A stretch of 64,000 nt of DNA from UBA1672 sp050633325 (GTDB taxonomy: Bacteria; Pseudomonadota; Alphaproteobacteria; Micavibrionales; Micavibrionaceae): contig JBOEGH010000007.1 in assembly GCA_050633325.1 (NCBI GenBank), forward strand, positions 62,001 to 126,000. Direction: 5' to 3'. The position numbers and the translations under genes are program-made. This document shows positions 51,641 to 59,069 of the stretch, piece after piece; position 1 is the stretch's first letter, and the number at the start of each line of letters is the position of its first letter. Below the pieces are notes generated by a model, which made no database searches, had not been told where the DNA came from, and saw only the letters and a program-made list of their open reading frames with translations.

Positions 51641-52552
51641 ATGACGTATATTCTCAATATGATTGATAAGTTTATACATAATGGGATTATTGATACCAAA
51701 GATATCAATATAGTTAAAAATTACGCAAAAACCAGCAACAAGCGTATAGTTTATTTAGACGCCACGTTTGTCCTTCCAACCTCGTCTGAAAATATTAAAC
51801 AAAACTTTTTAACAAATCGTATAGAAAATTCTATATTTTTTGATACTAAACATATATCGGATCACAATTCACACTTGCCTAATATGATTCCAAATGTTGA
51901 CTACTTTAGTAGCGCCCTGTCCGATATGGGTATTAATAATAGCGATATAATAGTCATCTACGGACAGCATAGTATCACCATGGGGCCTGCGCGAGCATGG
52001 TGGATGCTAAAAGGGTTTGGACATAAAGAGGTTATGGTACTTAATGGTAGTTTATCTACATGGATAAAAGACGGCCTGACTACTGAGAATGACGAACCGA
52101 AGAAGCCTGAACGTACAGAGTATGTAGCAAAAGAATTTAATAGTTCCATGATTGCCAATATTAGTTCAGTAAATAACGTATCTACAAAAAACTTATTCCC
52201 TATCATTGATGCCCGGCCAGAAAAAAGATTTCTTGGTACTTTGGAAGAACCAAGAAAAGGTATGCGTAGCGGACATATACCGAACAGTATTAACATACCT
52301 TGTAGCTCACTTATTACTGAAGATGGCCTATTAAAGACAAAAGCAGAATTAAAAAAACTATTTAAATCCAAAGGCCTTGATGTAGAAAAATCCAGCTTCA
52401 ATAATATTATAACTACTTGTGGCAGTGGAATTACGGCCTGCTCCCTATCATTAGCATTATATAACATCAGCTATGATGGTGAAGTCATGGTTTATGACGG
52501 ATCGTGGAGTGAATGGGGACAAGATACATCACCTACCCTAGTGGTAAGATAA
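51641..52552 (+). CDS. sseA: 3-mercaptopyruvate/thiosulfate sulfurtransferase
   Basis: A 303-residue tandem rhodanese protein. The N-terminal inactive domain (residues 15-130) has VYLDATFVLPTSSENIKQNF and GHKEVMVLNGSLSTWIKDGL; the C-terminal active domain has DARPEKRFLGTLEEPRKG and SGHIPNSINIPCSSL. The catalytic Cys260 sits in TCGSGITACSL; CGSG(V/I)TA is the loop of mercaptopyruvate rather than thiosulfate enzymes. The domain order and length fit SseA. It transfers sulfur from 3-mercaptopyruvate to acceptors. It has no obvious Shine-Dalgarno; ATG 51659 is an alternative start. Confidence 0.88.
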   Translation: MTYILNMIDKFIHNGIIDTKDINIVKNYAKTSNKRIVYLDATFVLPTSSENIKQNFLTNRIENSIFFDTKHISDHNSHLPNMIPNVDYFSSALSDMGINNSDIIVIYGQHSITMGPARAWWMLKGFGHKEVMVLNGSLSTWIKDGLTTENDEPKKPERTEYVAKEFNSSMIANISSVNNVSTKNLFPIIDARPEKRFLGTLEEPRKGMRSGHIPNSINIPCSSLITEDGLLKTKAELKKLFKSKGLDVEKSSFNNIITTCGSGITACSLSLALYNISYDGEVMVYDGSWSEWGQDTSPTLVVR

Positions 52553-52637
52553 AACATTTTAAATCTTGAAAGCTTGTCGTTTTTATTGAAAACGCTATAA
52601 CTACTACACAGTTATAAAATATGTAGAAAATCATAAT

Positions 52638-53612
52638 ATGAGTAAACAAACATCAATACCCCCAATATCCGTTGCGCCTATGATGGATTGGACAGACCGC
52701 CATTGCCGTTACTTCCACCGCCTTATATCGCCAAATGCCCTTCTATATACCGAAATGGTTACCACAGGAGCATTGATCCACGGAGACAGCGAAAGATTTC
52801 TACGATTTAATGATGCTGAGCACCCTGTTGCACTTCAACTTGGTGGCTCTGATCCAAAGGATTTATCTATTTGCGCAAAAATGGGGGAAGATACAGGGTA
52901 TGATGAGATCAACCTAAATTGTGGATGCCCTAGCGATAGAGTGCAAAAGGGTAAAATAGGCGCTATACTTATGAAAGAGCCTAACACAGTTGCCAACGCA
53001 GTAGATGAAATGGTTCGAAACGTAAAAATACCTGTAACCGTTAAATGTCGTATAGGTATAGATGATCACGACTCTTACGAATTTCTAGATGAATTTATAA
53101 GCACAGTTAAAGAAGCTGGTTGCAATACATTTATAATTCATGCTCGTAAAGCTTGGCTTCAAGGGTTAAGCCCAAAGGAAAACCGTACAGTTCCACAAAT
53201 AAATTATGACCGCGTAAGAGAGATAAAGTCATCATACCCTGACCTCAACATTTCGATAAACGGAGATATAAAAACCGTTGAAGACGTACAAGAGCATCTA
53301 CAAACATTAGATAGCGCAATGCTTGGCCGCGAAGCATACCAAAACCCTTACATCTTATCATCACTAGAAGAAGAGGTATTCAAGAACGCCAATGTTAGAA
53401 CTAGAGTTGAGGTTGCACACGCAATGGTTCCATATATCGAACAACAAATGTTAGAGTTTAATACGCCTGTAAAATCTGTTACACGACATATGGTTGGCTT
53501 GTTCCAAGGGTTACCTGGCGCAAAGAAATGGCGACAATTACTATCTACTCTTCCGCATAAAGAAGGTGTGGATGCAAACGTAATTAAAGAAGCATTACTG
53601 GCTGTAGACTAA
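52638..53612 (+). CDS. dusA: tRNA-dihydrouridine(20/20a) synthase DusA
   Basis: DusA reduces U20/U20a in tRNA D-loops with FMN and NADPH. The 324 residues begin ISVAPMMDWTDRHCRYFHRL, a start typical for DusA, and have the catalytic Cys97 in INLNCGCPSDRVQKG, then VTVKCRIGIDD, FIIHARKAWLQGLSPKENR (the DusA-specific stretch), INGDIKTVEDV and MLGREAYQNPY. The length fits (usually about 330). Its 3' end converges on sufA with 9 bases between, and no terminator hairpin is visible there. Confidence 0.95.
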   Translation: MSKQTSIPPISVAPMMDWTDRHCRYFHRLISPNALLYTEMVTTGALIHGDSERFLRFNDAEHPVALQLGGSDPKDLSICAKMGEDTGYDEINLNCGCPSDRVQKGKIGAILMKEPNTVANAVDEMVRNVKIPVTVKCRIGIDDHDSYEFLDEFISTVKEAGCNTFIIHARKAWLQGLSPKENRTVPQINYDRVREIKSSYPDLNISINGDIKTVEDVQEHLQTLDSAMLGREAYQNPYILSSLEEEVFKNANVRTRVEVAHAMVPYIEQQMLEFNTPVKSVTRHMVGLFQGLPGAKKWRQLLSTLPHKEGVDANVIKEALLAVD

Positions 53613-53621
53613 CAACCAAAC

Positions 53622-53987
53622 CTAAGACTTGGAAGGTAAACCTCCACCTACGTGAAAGCTCTCACCACAGCCGCATCTTCCTGTTTCATTTGGATTTATA
53701 AAATCAAAGCGAGAATTGCCAAGATCATCAGTTATATAATCTATCTCAGTACCAAAAAGCATCCATGAATAAATCTTAGGAATATAGATCATTGATCCGT
53801 TTTCTTTGAATGCCTCATCCTTTGATAAATCATCACCCGCATTAACATATTCCATCTGATAACTATGACCAGAGCATCCAGTAGACTTTATGGTAAGCCT
53901 TACCCCTTGCGTCCCATTAGGTGACTTATCCAAAAGGCCTTGTATTTGAGTAGCAGCCTTTTCGGTGATTTGTATTGGTGAGTTCAT
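53622..53987 (-). CDS. sufA: A-type Fe-S carrier SufA/ErpA
   Basis: A 121-residue A-type carrier that receives Fe-S clusters from SufBCD and passes them on. The three ligand cysteines are present: Cys38 in STGCSGHSY and Cys105/Cys107 in GRCGCGESFHV. It ends with a short Gly/Ser tail. I chose ATG 53987 because AGGGAAG lies 5-11 bases upstream; a GTG at 53993 would be too close to that site. It is the last gene of the leftward suf operon, 10 bases after sufT. SufA fits by context; ErpA or IscA is possible by sequence alone. Confidence 0.9.
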   Translation of the reverse strand: MNSPIQITEKAATQIQGLLDKSPNGTQGVRLTIKSTGCSGHSYQMEYVNAGDDLSKDEAFKENGSMIYIPKIYSWMLFGTEIDYITDDLGNSRFDFINPNETGRCGCGESFHVGGGLPSKS

Positions 53988-53997
53988 AACCACTTCC

Positions 53998-54402
53998 CTA
54001 AGTGAACATATTCAACTGCATCTTTGCAGTCTCCGCCATCATTGATGGATCCCATTGAGGCTCCCATATGATCTCAACGTCGCAACCATTCACTCCCTCA
54101 ATAGGAAGTATAGCTCCCTGAACCCAAGCTGGCATTTCTTGTGCAACAGGGCACGCCGGAGAAGTGAGAGACATTTTCACCTCTACATCGCTTTTACCAT
54201 CTTTTTCCTCTAAGATATCAACCTTGTAAATCAGACCTAACTCATAAATATTCACAGGAATTTCAGGATCATATATTTCCCTAAGCCCCTTTAGTATAGT
54301 CGGCCATAAAACGTGATCACGTGTTGCTATAACATGTGGTGGTTCTGACAAGTTACTCAGGTCATCATCCTGACTATTATCAACTTTTTTTACTTCACAC
54401 AT
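53998..54402 (-). CDS. sufT: SufT (DUF59/MIP18) Fe-S assembly factor
   Basis: A 134-residue protein: an acidic variable start (residues 1-30) and a DUF59 domain, ILKGLREIYDPEIPVNIYEL about 37-56, YKVDILEE, and the signature MSLTSPACPVAQEMPAWVQG with its single conserved Cys, then VEIIWEPQWDPSMMAE. SufT helps maturation of Fe-S proteins. The start codon overlaps the end of the upstream Cys-rich gene by 13 bases, so the two are translated together. SufT next to SufA is normal in alphaproteobacteria. Confidence 0.92.
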   Translation of the reverse strand: MCEVKKVDNSQDDDLSNLSEPPHVIATRDHVLWPTILKGLREIYDPEIPVNIYELGLIYKVDILEEKDGKSDVEVKMSLTSPACPVAQEMPAWVQGAILPIEGVNGCDVEIIWEPQWDPSMMAETAKMQLNMFT

Positions 54403-54983
54403 GATGTAACAACGCCTCGAGGAAGATTAAATAGAGGCTTTTCAAAGCTCATATCAACAGAAAGGCTTTTCGTTGCACGCTCAAAAGTATCACCAGATTG
54501 TTTCCTTGAAGAGAAAAATCTTTTCCCCATACCCAATCCATCAGTTGCAATCTCGTGAGAAGTAACCATGTTAACTTTTTTAGCAAAACAGCCACAATCT
54601 AATTTACGTTTTTTGCCTGATTTAGATAGCATAGCGTTTATGCTATCACATCTACTCTTAAGAGGTTTTTCATAATAAATCTCAAAACACATAGATATAA
54701 AGTCTGTTTCGGATACATTTTTACCTAGACCTTTTCCGCTATTAATTGCTTGTTTACCATCATTCAAACAACCGCAGAACCCTTTAGGTAAGGCAACTTC
54801 AAAGTACTTATTACCAATAAAATGGTTAGGCAGACACAAACCGTCAGACACTTTAGTACCTTTGTTCATAGAACCTTTAAAACCAGAGAATATGGCATGA
54901 TCACCGTATAAAGTGCTGAAACCTACTAAACCGGCACCAATAATAACAACAGCAGCCATAACTTTAACTAACACCATTTTCAA
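54390..54983 (-). CDS. Cys-rich exported/anchored protein within the suf operon, unknown
   Basis: A 197-residue protein with a signal peptide or anchor (MVLVKVMAAVVIIGAGLVGF, residues 3-22) and eight Cys: GLCLPN, GFCGCLN, SMCFEI, SRCDS, DCGCFAK, SCVK. Two C-G-C pairs are notable (GFCGCL and DCGCF). The export signal would put it in the periplasm, not with the cytoplasmic Suf proteins, unless only anchored. No family was recognised. It lies 55 bases after sufS and overlaps sufT by 13 bases, so it is part of the operon transcript and translation. Its composition is like its neighbours, with no sign of recent transfer. Confidence 0.75.
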   Translation of the reverse strand: MKMVLVKVMAAVVIIGAGLVGFSTLYGDHAIFSGFKGSMNKGTKVSDGLCLPNHFIGNKYFEVALPKGFCGCLNDGKQAINSGKGLGKNVSETDFISMCFEIYYEKPLKSRCDSINAMLSKSGKKRKLDCGCFAKKVNMVTSHEIATDGLGMGKRFFSSRKQSGDTFERATKSLSVDMSFEKPLFNLPRGVVTSCVK

Positions 54984-55038
54984 AATACCTCTTTAAATAA
55001 TACATAAAATTAACCGAAATACAGTATAACAAAACTAA

Positions 55039-56274
55039 CTAATTAAATAACATGTTTACTTTATTTAATCCACTTATTAACTGATCCACATCACCCTGAT
55101 CACTGTACATTGCTAATGAAGCACGCGCCGTTGCGCCTATACCCAGGCGCTCCATTACGGGCATGGCACAATGATGTCCCGTTCTTATGGCAACACCACA
55201 CTGATCTAACACCATACCAATGTCACTAGGGTGAGTGTTTTCCATTGTGAAACTTAAGATCCCTGCTTTTTTTGTGAGATCATCAACACCATATAACGTA
55301 AGTCCATCGACCTCATTAATTGCATTCGTAGCATATTCCAGCAATTGCGCTTCATACAAAGCAATTTTATCCATAGATTTATCAACAAGATAATCCACAG
55401 CTTTACCAAGGCCGATTACCTCCACAATAGCTGGAGTCCCTGCCTCAAATTTATATGGAGATTCACGGTATATAGTTCCGGTGTTAAAGCTAACTCGCTC
55501 TATCATATCTCCGCCACCTTGATATGGAGGCATTGATTCAAGTACATCATATTTGCCATATAAAACACCTACACCGCTAGGCGCGTATAACTTATGTCCC
55601 GTAAAAACGTAAAAATCCACATCCATTGATGTAACGTCTACCCCACGATGCACAACACCTTGTGAACCATCAACAACAATTTTGATAGAAGGGTTGAATC
55701 TGCGTATAGTTTTAACGATGTCTGAAACTGGATTTATTGTTCCCAAAGCATTAGATATCTCAACAAATGATACCAACTTTGTTTTATCACAGAGTAATGC
55801 TTCAAAGGTGTTCAAATCTAGTTGCCCATCATCGGTAACCGAAACAACCCTGACAACCACGCCTATTTGATCAGATAATATCTGCCAGGGAACAATATTT
55901 GCGTGATGCTCCATCTCTGTGATGATTATTTCATCACCAGATTTCAAAAACTCCCTACCCCAGCTTTGGGCAATAAGGTTTATGCTTTCAGTCGCATTAC
56001 GGGTAAAAACAATATTCTTTTCACTATTTGCACCTATAAAACCGGCTATTTTCTTGCGTGAATCCTCAAAACTTTGTGTTAAATTTTGCGAAATATCGTA
56101 AAGGCCACGATGTATGTTTGAGTAACCACCGGTCAAAATATCGTTCATTGCATCTATAACGCACTGAGGTTTTTGTGCGCTTGCCGCACTATCAAGGAAA
56201 GACAAAGTCTTGCCATTCATCATTTTAGACAATGCCGGAAAATCACTACGCCATGGAGATTGAATATCAGCCAT
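55039..56274 (-). CDS. sufS: Cysteine desulfurase SufS
   Basis: SufS takes sulfur from cysteine for cluster assembly. The 411-residue protein has SFLDSAASAQKPQCVIDAM near the start, TEMEHHANIVPWQ, the PLP Lys in VFTGHKLYAPSGVGVLYG, and the persulfide Cys in VAIRTGHHCAMPVMERLG near residue 365. The RTGHHCA motif marks group II (SufS) desulfurases. sufE is not nearby, and no SufU is seen, so the sulfur acceptor is unresolved. It starts one base after the sufD stop. Confidence 0.96.
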   Translation of the reverse strand: MADIQSPWRSDFPALSKMMNGKTLSFLDSAASAQKPQCVIDAMNDILTGGYSNIHRGLYDISQNLTQSFEDSRKKIAGFIGANSEKNIVFTRNATESINLIAQSWGREFLKSGDEIIITEMEHHANIVPWQILSDQIGVVVRVVSVTDDGQLDLNTFEALLCDKTKLVSFVEISNALGTINPVSDIVKTIRRFNPSIKIVVDGSQGVVHRGVDVTSMDVDFYVFTGHKLYAPSGVGVLYGKYDVLESMPPYQGGGDMIERVSFNTGTIYRESPYKFEAGTPAIVEVIGLGKAVDYLVDKSMDKIALYEAQLLEYATNAINEVDGLTLYGVDDLTKKAGILSFTMENTHPSDIGMVLDQCGVAIRTGHHCAMPVMERLGIGATARASLAMYSDQGDVDQLISGLNKVNMLFN

Positions 56275-56275
56275 G

Positions 56276-57238
56276 CTAACTCATAGCCTTTTCTAACCAC
56301 TGGCCGCATTTACCCTTTATTTCATCATGAAGATAGCTGTCAGAAACTTTATCCACAACTTCATCCACAAAAGCCTGCACAAGCAGCATACGCGCCTGAG
56401 ATTCATTCAAACCACGAGAACGCAAATAAAATAAAGGCTCTTCATCTAATTGCCCAGTTGTAGCACCATGCGAGCATTTAACATCATCAGCATATATTTC
56501 CAACTCAGGCTTAGTGTCCATTTCCGCCTTTGGCGACAATAGCAACGTATTAGATAACTGATAACCATCAGTTTTCTGCGCTGCTTGATGGACATGAACT
56601 TTACCTTGGAATACGCCGCGTGATGCATCATCCAATATAGTTCTGTAGAACTGATTTGACAAACAATGTGGCGCTTTATGCTCTACCAATATAGTAGTAT
56701 CGCCATGTTGCTGATCTCGCAGTAAATTAACACCATTCAATGAACAATCAATATTACTACCATTCAAAACCGCGTGAACATCGTGACGAGTTAGTTTTCC
56801 ACCTAAATTCAGGGAAAAACTATTTAAGTATGCATCACGTTCCATGGTGATATTAACCAAATTAGTTTGAACAGATTCCGTGCTGTCCTCTTGAATACGA
56901 ATATGGTTTAGACGCGAATTTGTACCAAGAGTTATGCGTGTTTTCATATTCTTCCAATATGAACCATCACCTGTATGACGCTCTATCAGGGTAAGATGAG
57001 CCCCCTCTTCTAAAACTATTTCCAGATGCAGGTTTTGATGTTGTCCATCAACACCTGTCCACATGATTTCCTCAATCTGTTCACAGATTACTCCACTGGT
57101 TTTGTGGATAACTATTTTTTGGACATCTTGCGCGACTACGCCTTTCAAATCACCAAGAGCACGAGAAAGATTGGTGTATTTCCATTCTTCATCTTTTGGT
57201 GTTGGCAGGTTTTGTGGTTCTAATGCTAAAGCGCTCAT
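56276..57238 (-). CDS. sufD: Fe-S assembly protein SufD
   Basis: SufD with SufB and SufC forms the SufBC2D scaffold. The 320-residue protein is short compared with typical SufD of about 420 but contains its beta-helix core: AHLTLIERHTG, LNLGGKLTRHDVHAVLNG, VEHKAPHCLSNQFYRTIL, ASRGVFQGKVHVHQAAQKTDG and DVKCSHGATTGQLDEEPLF, ending with YLRSRGLNESQARMLLVQ. The N-terminal helical region is reduced (only about 40 residues, opening TPKDEEWKYTNLSRAL). Short SufD is common in alphaproteobacteria. It overlaps sufC by one base (TAATG). Confidence 0.94.
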   Translation of the reverse strand: MSALALEPQNLPTPKDEEWKYTNLSRALGDLKGVVAQDVQKIVIHKTSGVICEQIEEIMWTGVDGQHQNLHLEIVLEEGAHLTLIERHTGDGSYWKNMKTRITLGTNSRLNHIRIQEDSTESVQTNLVNITMERDAYLNSFSLNLGGKLTRHDVHAVLNGSNIDCSLNGVNLLRDQQHGDTTILVEHKAPHCLSNQFYRTILDDASRGVFQGKVHVHQAAQKTDGYQLSNTLLLSPKAEMDTKPELEIYADDVKCSHGATTGQLDEEPLFYLRSRGLNESQARMLLVQAFVDEVVDKVSDSYLHDEIKGKCGQWLEKAMS

Positions 57239-58002
57239 TACGCGGCATCCTCTATAAAATCAACATAACCTTTTTCCTCTAGCTCAATAGCAAGCTCAGG
57301 GCCACCACTTTTAACAATTTTACCATCGGCAAGAATATGCACAACATCAGGCTTAATATAATCTAGCAAACGTTGGTAATGCGTAATAACAAGAAAAGAT
57401 TTATCATCGGTGCGCAAACGATTAACACCATCGGCGACGACCTTCAGCGCATCAATATCAAGACCGGAGTCAGTTTCATCTAACACGCAGAACTTCGGGT
57501 CAAGCATCGCCATTTGCAAAACCTCATTACGCTTTTTCTCACCTCCTGAGAAACCTACATTTACTGCGCGCTTCATCATATCATCCGCAATACCAAGCTC
57601 CTTTGTCTTTGCCTTAATCAATTTCAACATTCCAAGGGCATCCAATTCGTCCTCACCACGTTGTTTACGGATTGAGTTAATAGATGTTTTAAGGAACATG
57701 CTCATATTAACACCCGGTATTTCCACAGGATATTGAAAGGCAAGGAATAAACCAAGTGCCGCACGTTCTTCCGGATCAAGGTCTAGTAAATCTTCACCGT
57801 CTAGAGTTGCTGACCCACTTGTAACTTCATAATCATCACGACCGGCCAACACATAAGATAGCGTTGATTTACCCGCTCCATTAGGGCCCATAATGGCATG
57901 TACTTCACCAGCAGGGATAGTAAGATTTAATCCCTTAATAATTTCTTTTTCTTCACCATCATCTGTTTCAATAGATGCATGTAAATCTTTAATCTCAATC
58001 AT
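57238..58002 (-). CDS. sufC: Fe-S assembly ATPase SufC
   Basis: SufC is the soluble ABC-type ATPase that drives the SufBC2D scaffold. The 254-residue protein has IMGPNGAGKSTLSYVLAGR (Walker A about residues 38-45), the Q-loop in FLAFQYPVEIPGVNM, the signature GFSGGEKKRNEVLQMAML, Walker B in CVLDETDSGLDIDALK, and LVITHYQRLLDYI. Its start codon overlaps the stop of the upstream 81-codon gene (ATGA), so translation is tied to the inserted membrane-protein genes. It ends one base into sufD. Confidence 0.97.
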   Translation of the reverse strand: MIEIKDLHASIETDDGEEKEIIKGLNLTIPAGEVHAIMGPNGAGKSTLSYVLAGRDDYEVTSGSATLDGEDLLDLDPEERAALGLFLAFQYPVEIPGVNMSMFLKTSINSIRKQRGEDELDALGMLKLIKAKTKELGIADDMMKRAVNVGFSGGEKKRNEVLQMAMLDPKFCVLDETDSGLDIDALKVVADGVNRLRTDDKSFLVITHYQRLLDYIKPDVVHILADGKIVKSGGPELAIELEEKGYVDFIEDAA

Positions 58003-58244
58003 GGTTTTAACTGTCCCAACTCATCTGGTTTAATTTTATCTACTATAAAGTCCGGCAATTGCTTTGCCGCACCCTTTTGATTCTCGTTTTCATTTATCTC
58101 AGTCTTATCTACTAGCGTTTTTTCATTGGTGTTTACAATCGCATTATAAGCAAAAAAAGCTCCAAACACTATCAGTGCTAATGTAAACATTAGAACTGAA
58201 TAATGTATAGCCTTATCCATCAACAATCCAATGTCTTTAGCCAC
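57999..58244 (-). CDS. 81-residue single-pass membrane protein, unknown
   Basis: An 81-residue protein starting at GTG 58244, chosen because GAGGTG lies 6-11 bases upstream and because a longer frame (to 58430) would overlap almost the whole previous gene. Residues 15-37 are a clear membrane segment (SVLMFTLALIVFGAFFAYNA); the rest is a charged Asn/Glu/Lys tail, probably periplasmic. It was not recognised. It overlaps the CBU_0592-like gene by 8 bases upstream and sufC by 4 downstream, so it is embedded in the suf operon between sufB and sufC. The overlap pattern argues for a real gene rather than noise. Confidence 0.65.
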   Translation of the reverse strand: MAKDIGLLMDKAIHYSVLMFTLALIVFGAFFAYNAIVNTNEKTLVDKTEINENENQKGAAKQLPDFIVDKIKPDELGQLKP

Positions 58245-58494
58245 TTTCAACACCTCTTTTTTGTGCCTTATAAACCCCATATATTGAAATTGCAATCCAG
58301 CATATTTCAACCAACAAGCCACCCGTGTCACCAACATCGTATTCAGCCGCAATGGAGACCAATAAACAAACTCCTCCCACACCATTAAGTAAACAATACG
58401 CAACACCCTTCGGGTCAATTCTTTCCACAATGATCAACATATATGCAAGCACGCATATCATCGCCCCAACTATGCCGATTATCATCATAATCAT
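58237..58494 (-). CDS. CBU_0592-like small membrane protein
   Basis: An 85-residue protein with about three hydrophobic segments (residues 2-22, 31-48, 58-74), resembling the CBU_0592-like family of small bacterial inner-membrane proteins: GIVGAMICVLAYMLI, LLNGVGGVCLLVSIAAEYD and EICWIAISIYGVYKAQKR. The family's function is unknown. Its ATG overlaps the stop codon of the DotI-like gene (TAATG), and its end overlaps the next gene by 8 bases. It is one of three membrane-protein genes between sufB and sufC. Confidence 0.72.
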   Translation of the reverse strand: MIMMIIGIVGAMICVLAYMLIIVERIDPKGVAYCLLNGVGGVCLLVSIAAEYDVGDTGGLLVEICWIAISIYGVYKAQKRGVESG

Positions 58495-59069
58495 TAAATA
58501 ACCCTTGAAAAAGTAATTTTTTCAATAGCAACGCCACTTACAGATTCTAAGCTTGATGCTCTGACGACCATTATGTTCAAATTATATTTAGTTTCGTTAT
58601 CTCCTAGTTTTAACACAATAGGCATATCAATAATCCACTGATACCTACCTGAAACATTTTCCTCAGAAATTACTCGAGGACCTGACAAAGCACTTGCTTT
58701 CAACGTGATTTTCTTATTCTTAATGTCATGTATTATATATCTTTCATGTAACCATGATGTAACGCTATTCCAGCCTTTTTTTGTATAGTTTGTTGAGGAT
58801 TCTAGCAGAGATTTATGGTAATTATTAGAATTTAAACTTAAAGTTTCAATCGAAACTGTTTGCACCCAAGATAAAAGCGATGTTTCCGAAACAAGTGGCT
58901 GGTCTAGGGGAATCATTTGCACCAATCTACCATCGTTAGTAGTTGCAAAATATTGAGTTTTGGATTTTCCAATAATTTTAACAGATTCTACTATAACATG
59001 TTGCCTAAATATTAGAAATCCTACAGCACAAATCAAAAAAATATTAAGGACTAAATTAACTTTCCCCAT
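58494..59069 (-). CDS. DotI/IcmL-family inner-membrane protein within the suf operon
   Basis: A 191-residue protein with one membrane segment (residues 5-22) and a periplasmic domain matching DotI/IcmL/TraM of type IVB secretion systems throughout: TQYFATTNDGRLVQMIPLDQ (39-58), SWVQTVSIETLSLNSNNYH, an N-Y-x-K-x-L then GW (NYHKSLLESSTNYTKKGW, 83-100), and VSGRYQWIIDMPIVLKLG (139-156), then MVVRASSLESVSGVAIEKI. No other Dot/Icm genes are in the window. Its ATG overlaps the sufB stop (TGATG), tying it to sufB translation. DotI forms a ring-like partial complex in Legionella; what it does without the rest is unknown. Confidence 0.82.
   Translation of the reverse strand: MGKVNLVLNIFLICAVGFLIFRQHVIVESVKIIGKSKTQYFATTNDGRLVQMIPLDQPLVSETSLLSWVQTVSIETLSLNSNNYHKSLLESSTNYTKKGWNSVTSWLHERYIIHDIKNKKITLKASALSGPRVISEENVSGRYQWIIDMPIVLKLGDNETKYNLNIMVVRASSLESVSGVAIEKITFSRVI

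Noticed and set aside
58245..58430. Longer version of the 81-codon gene, starting at 58430
   Set aside because: It would overlap the CBU_0592-like gene almost fully; the extra residues read as shadow, while GTG 58244 has a good ribosome-binding site.
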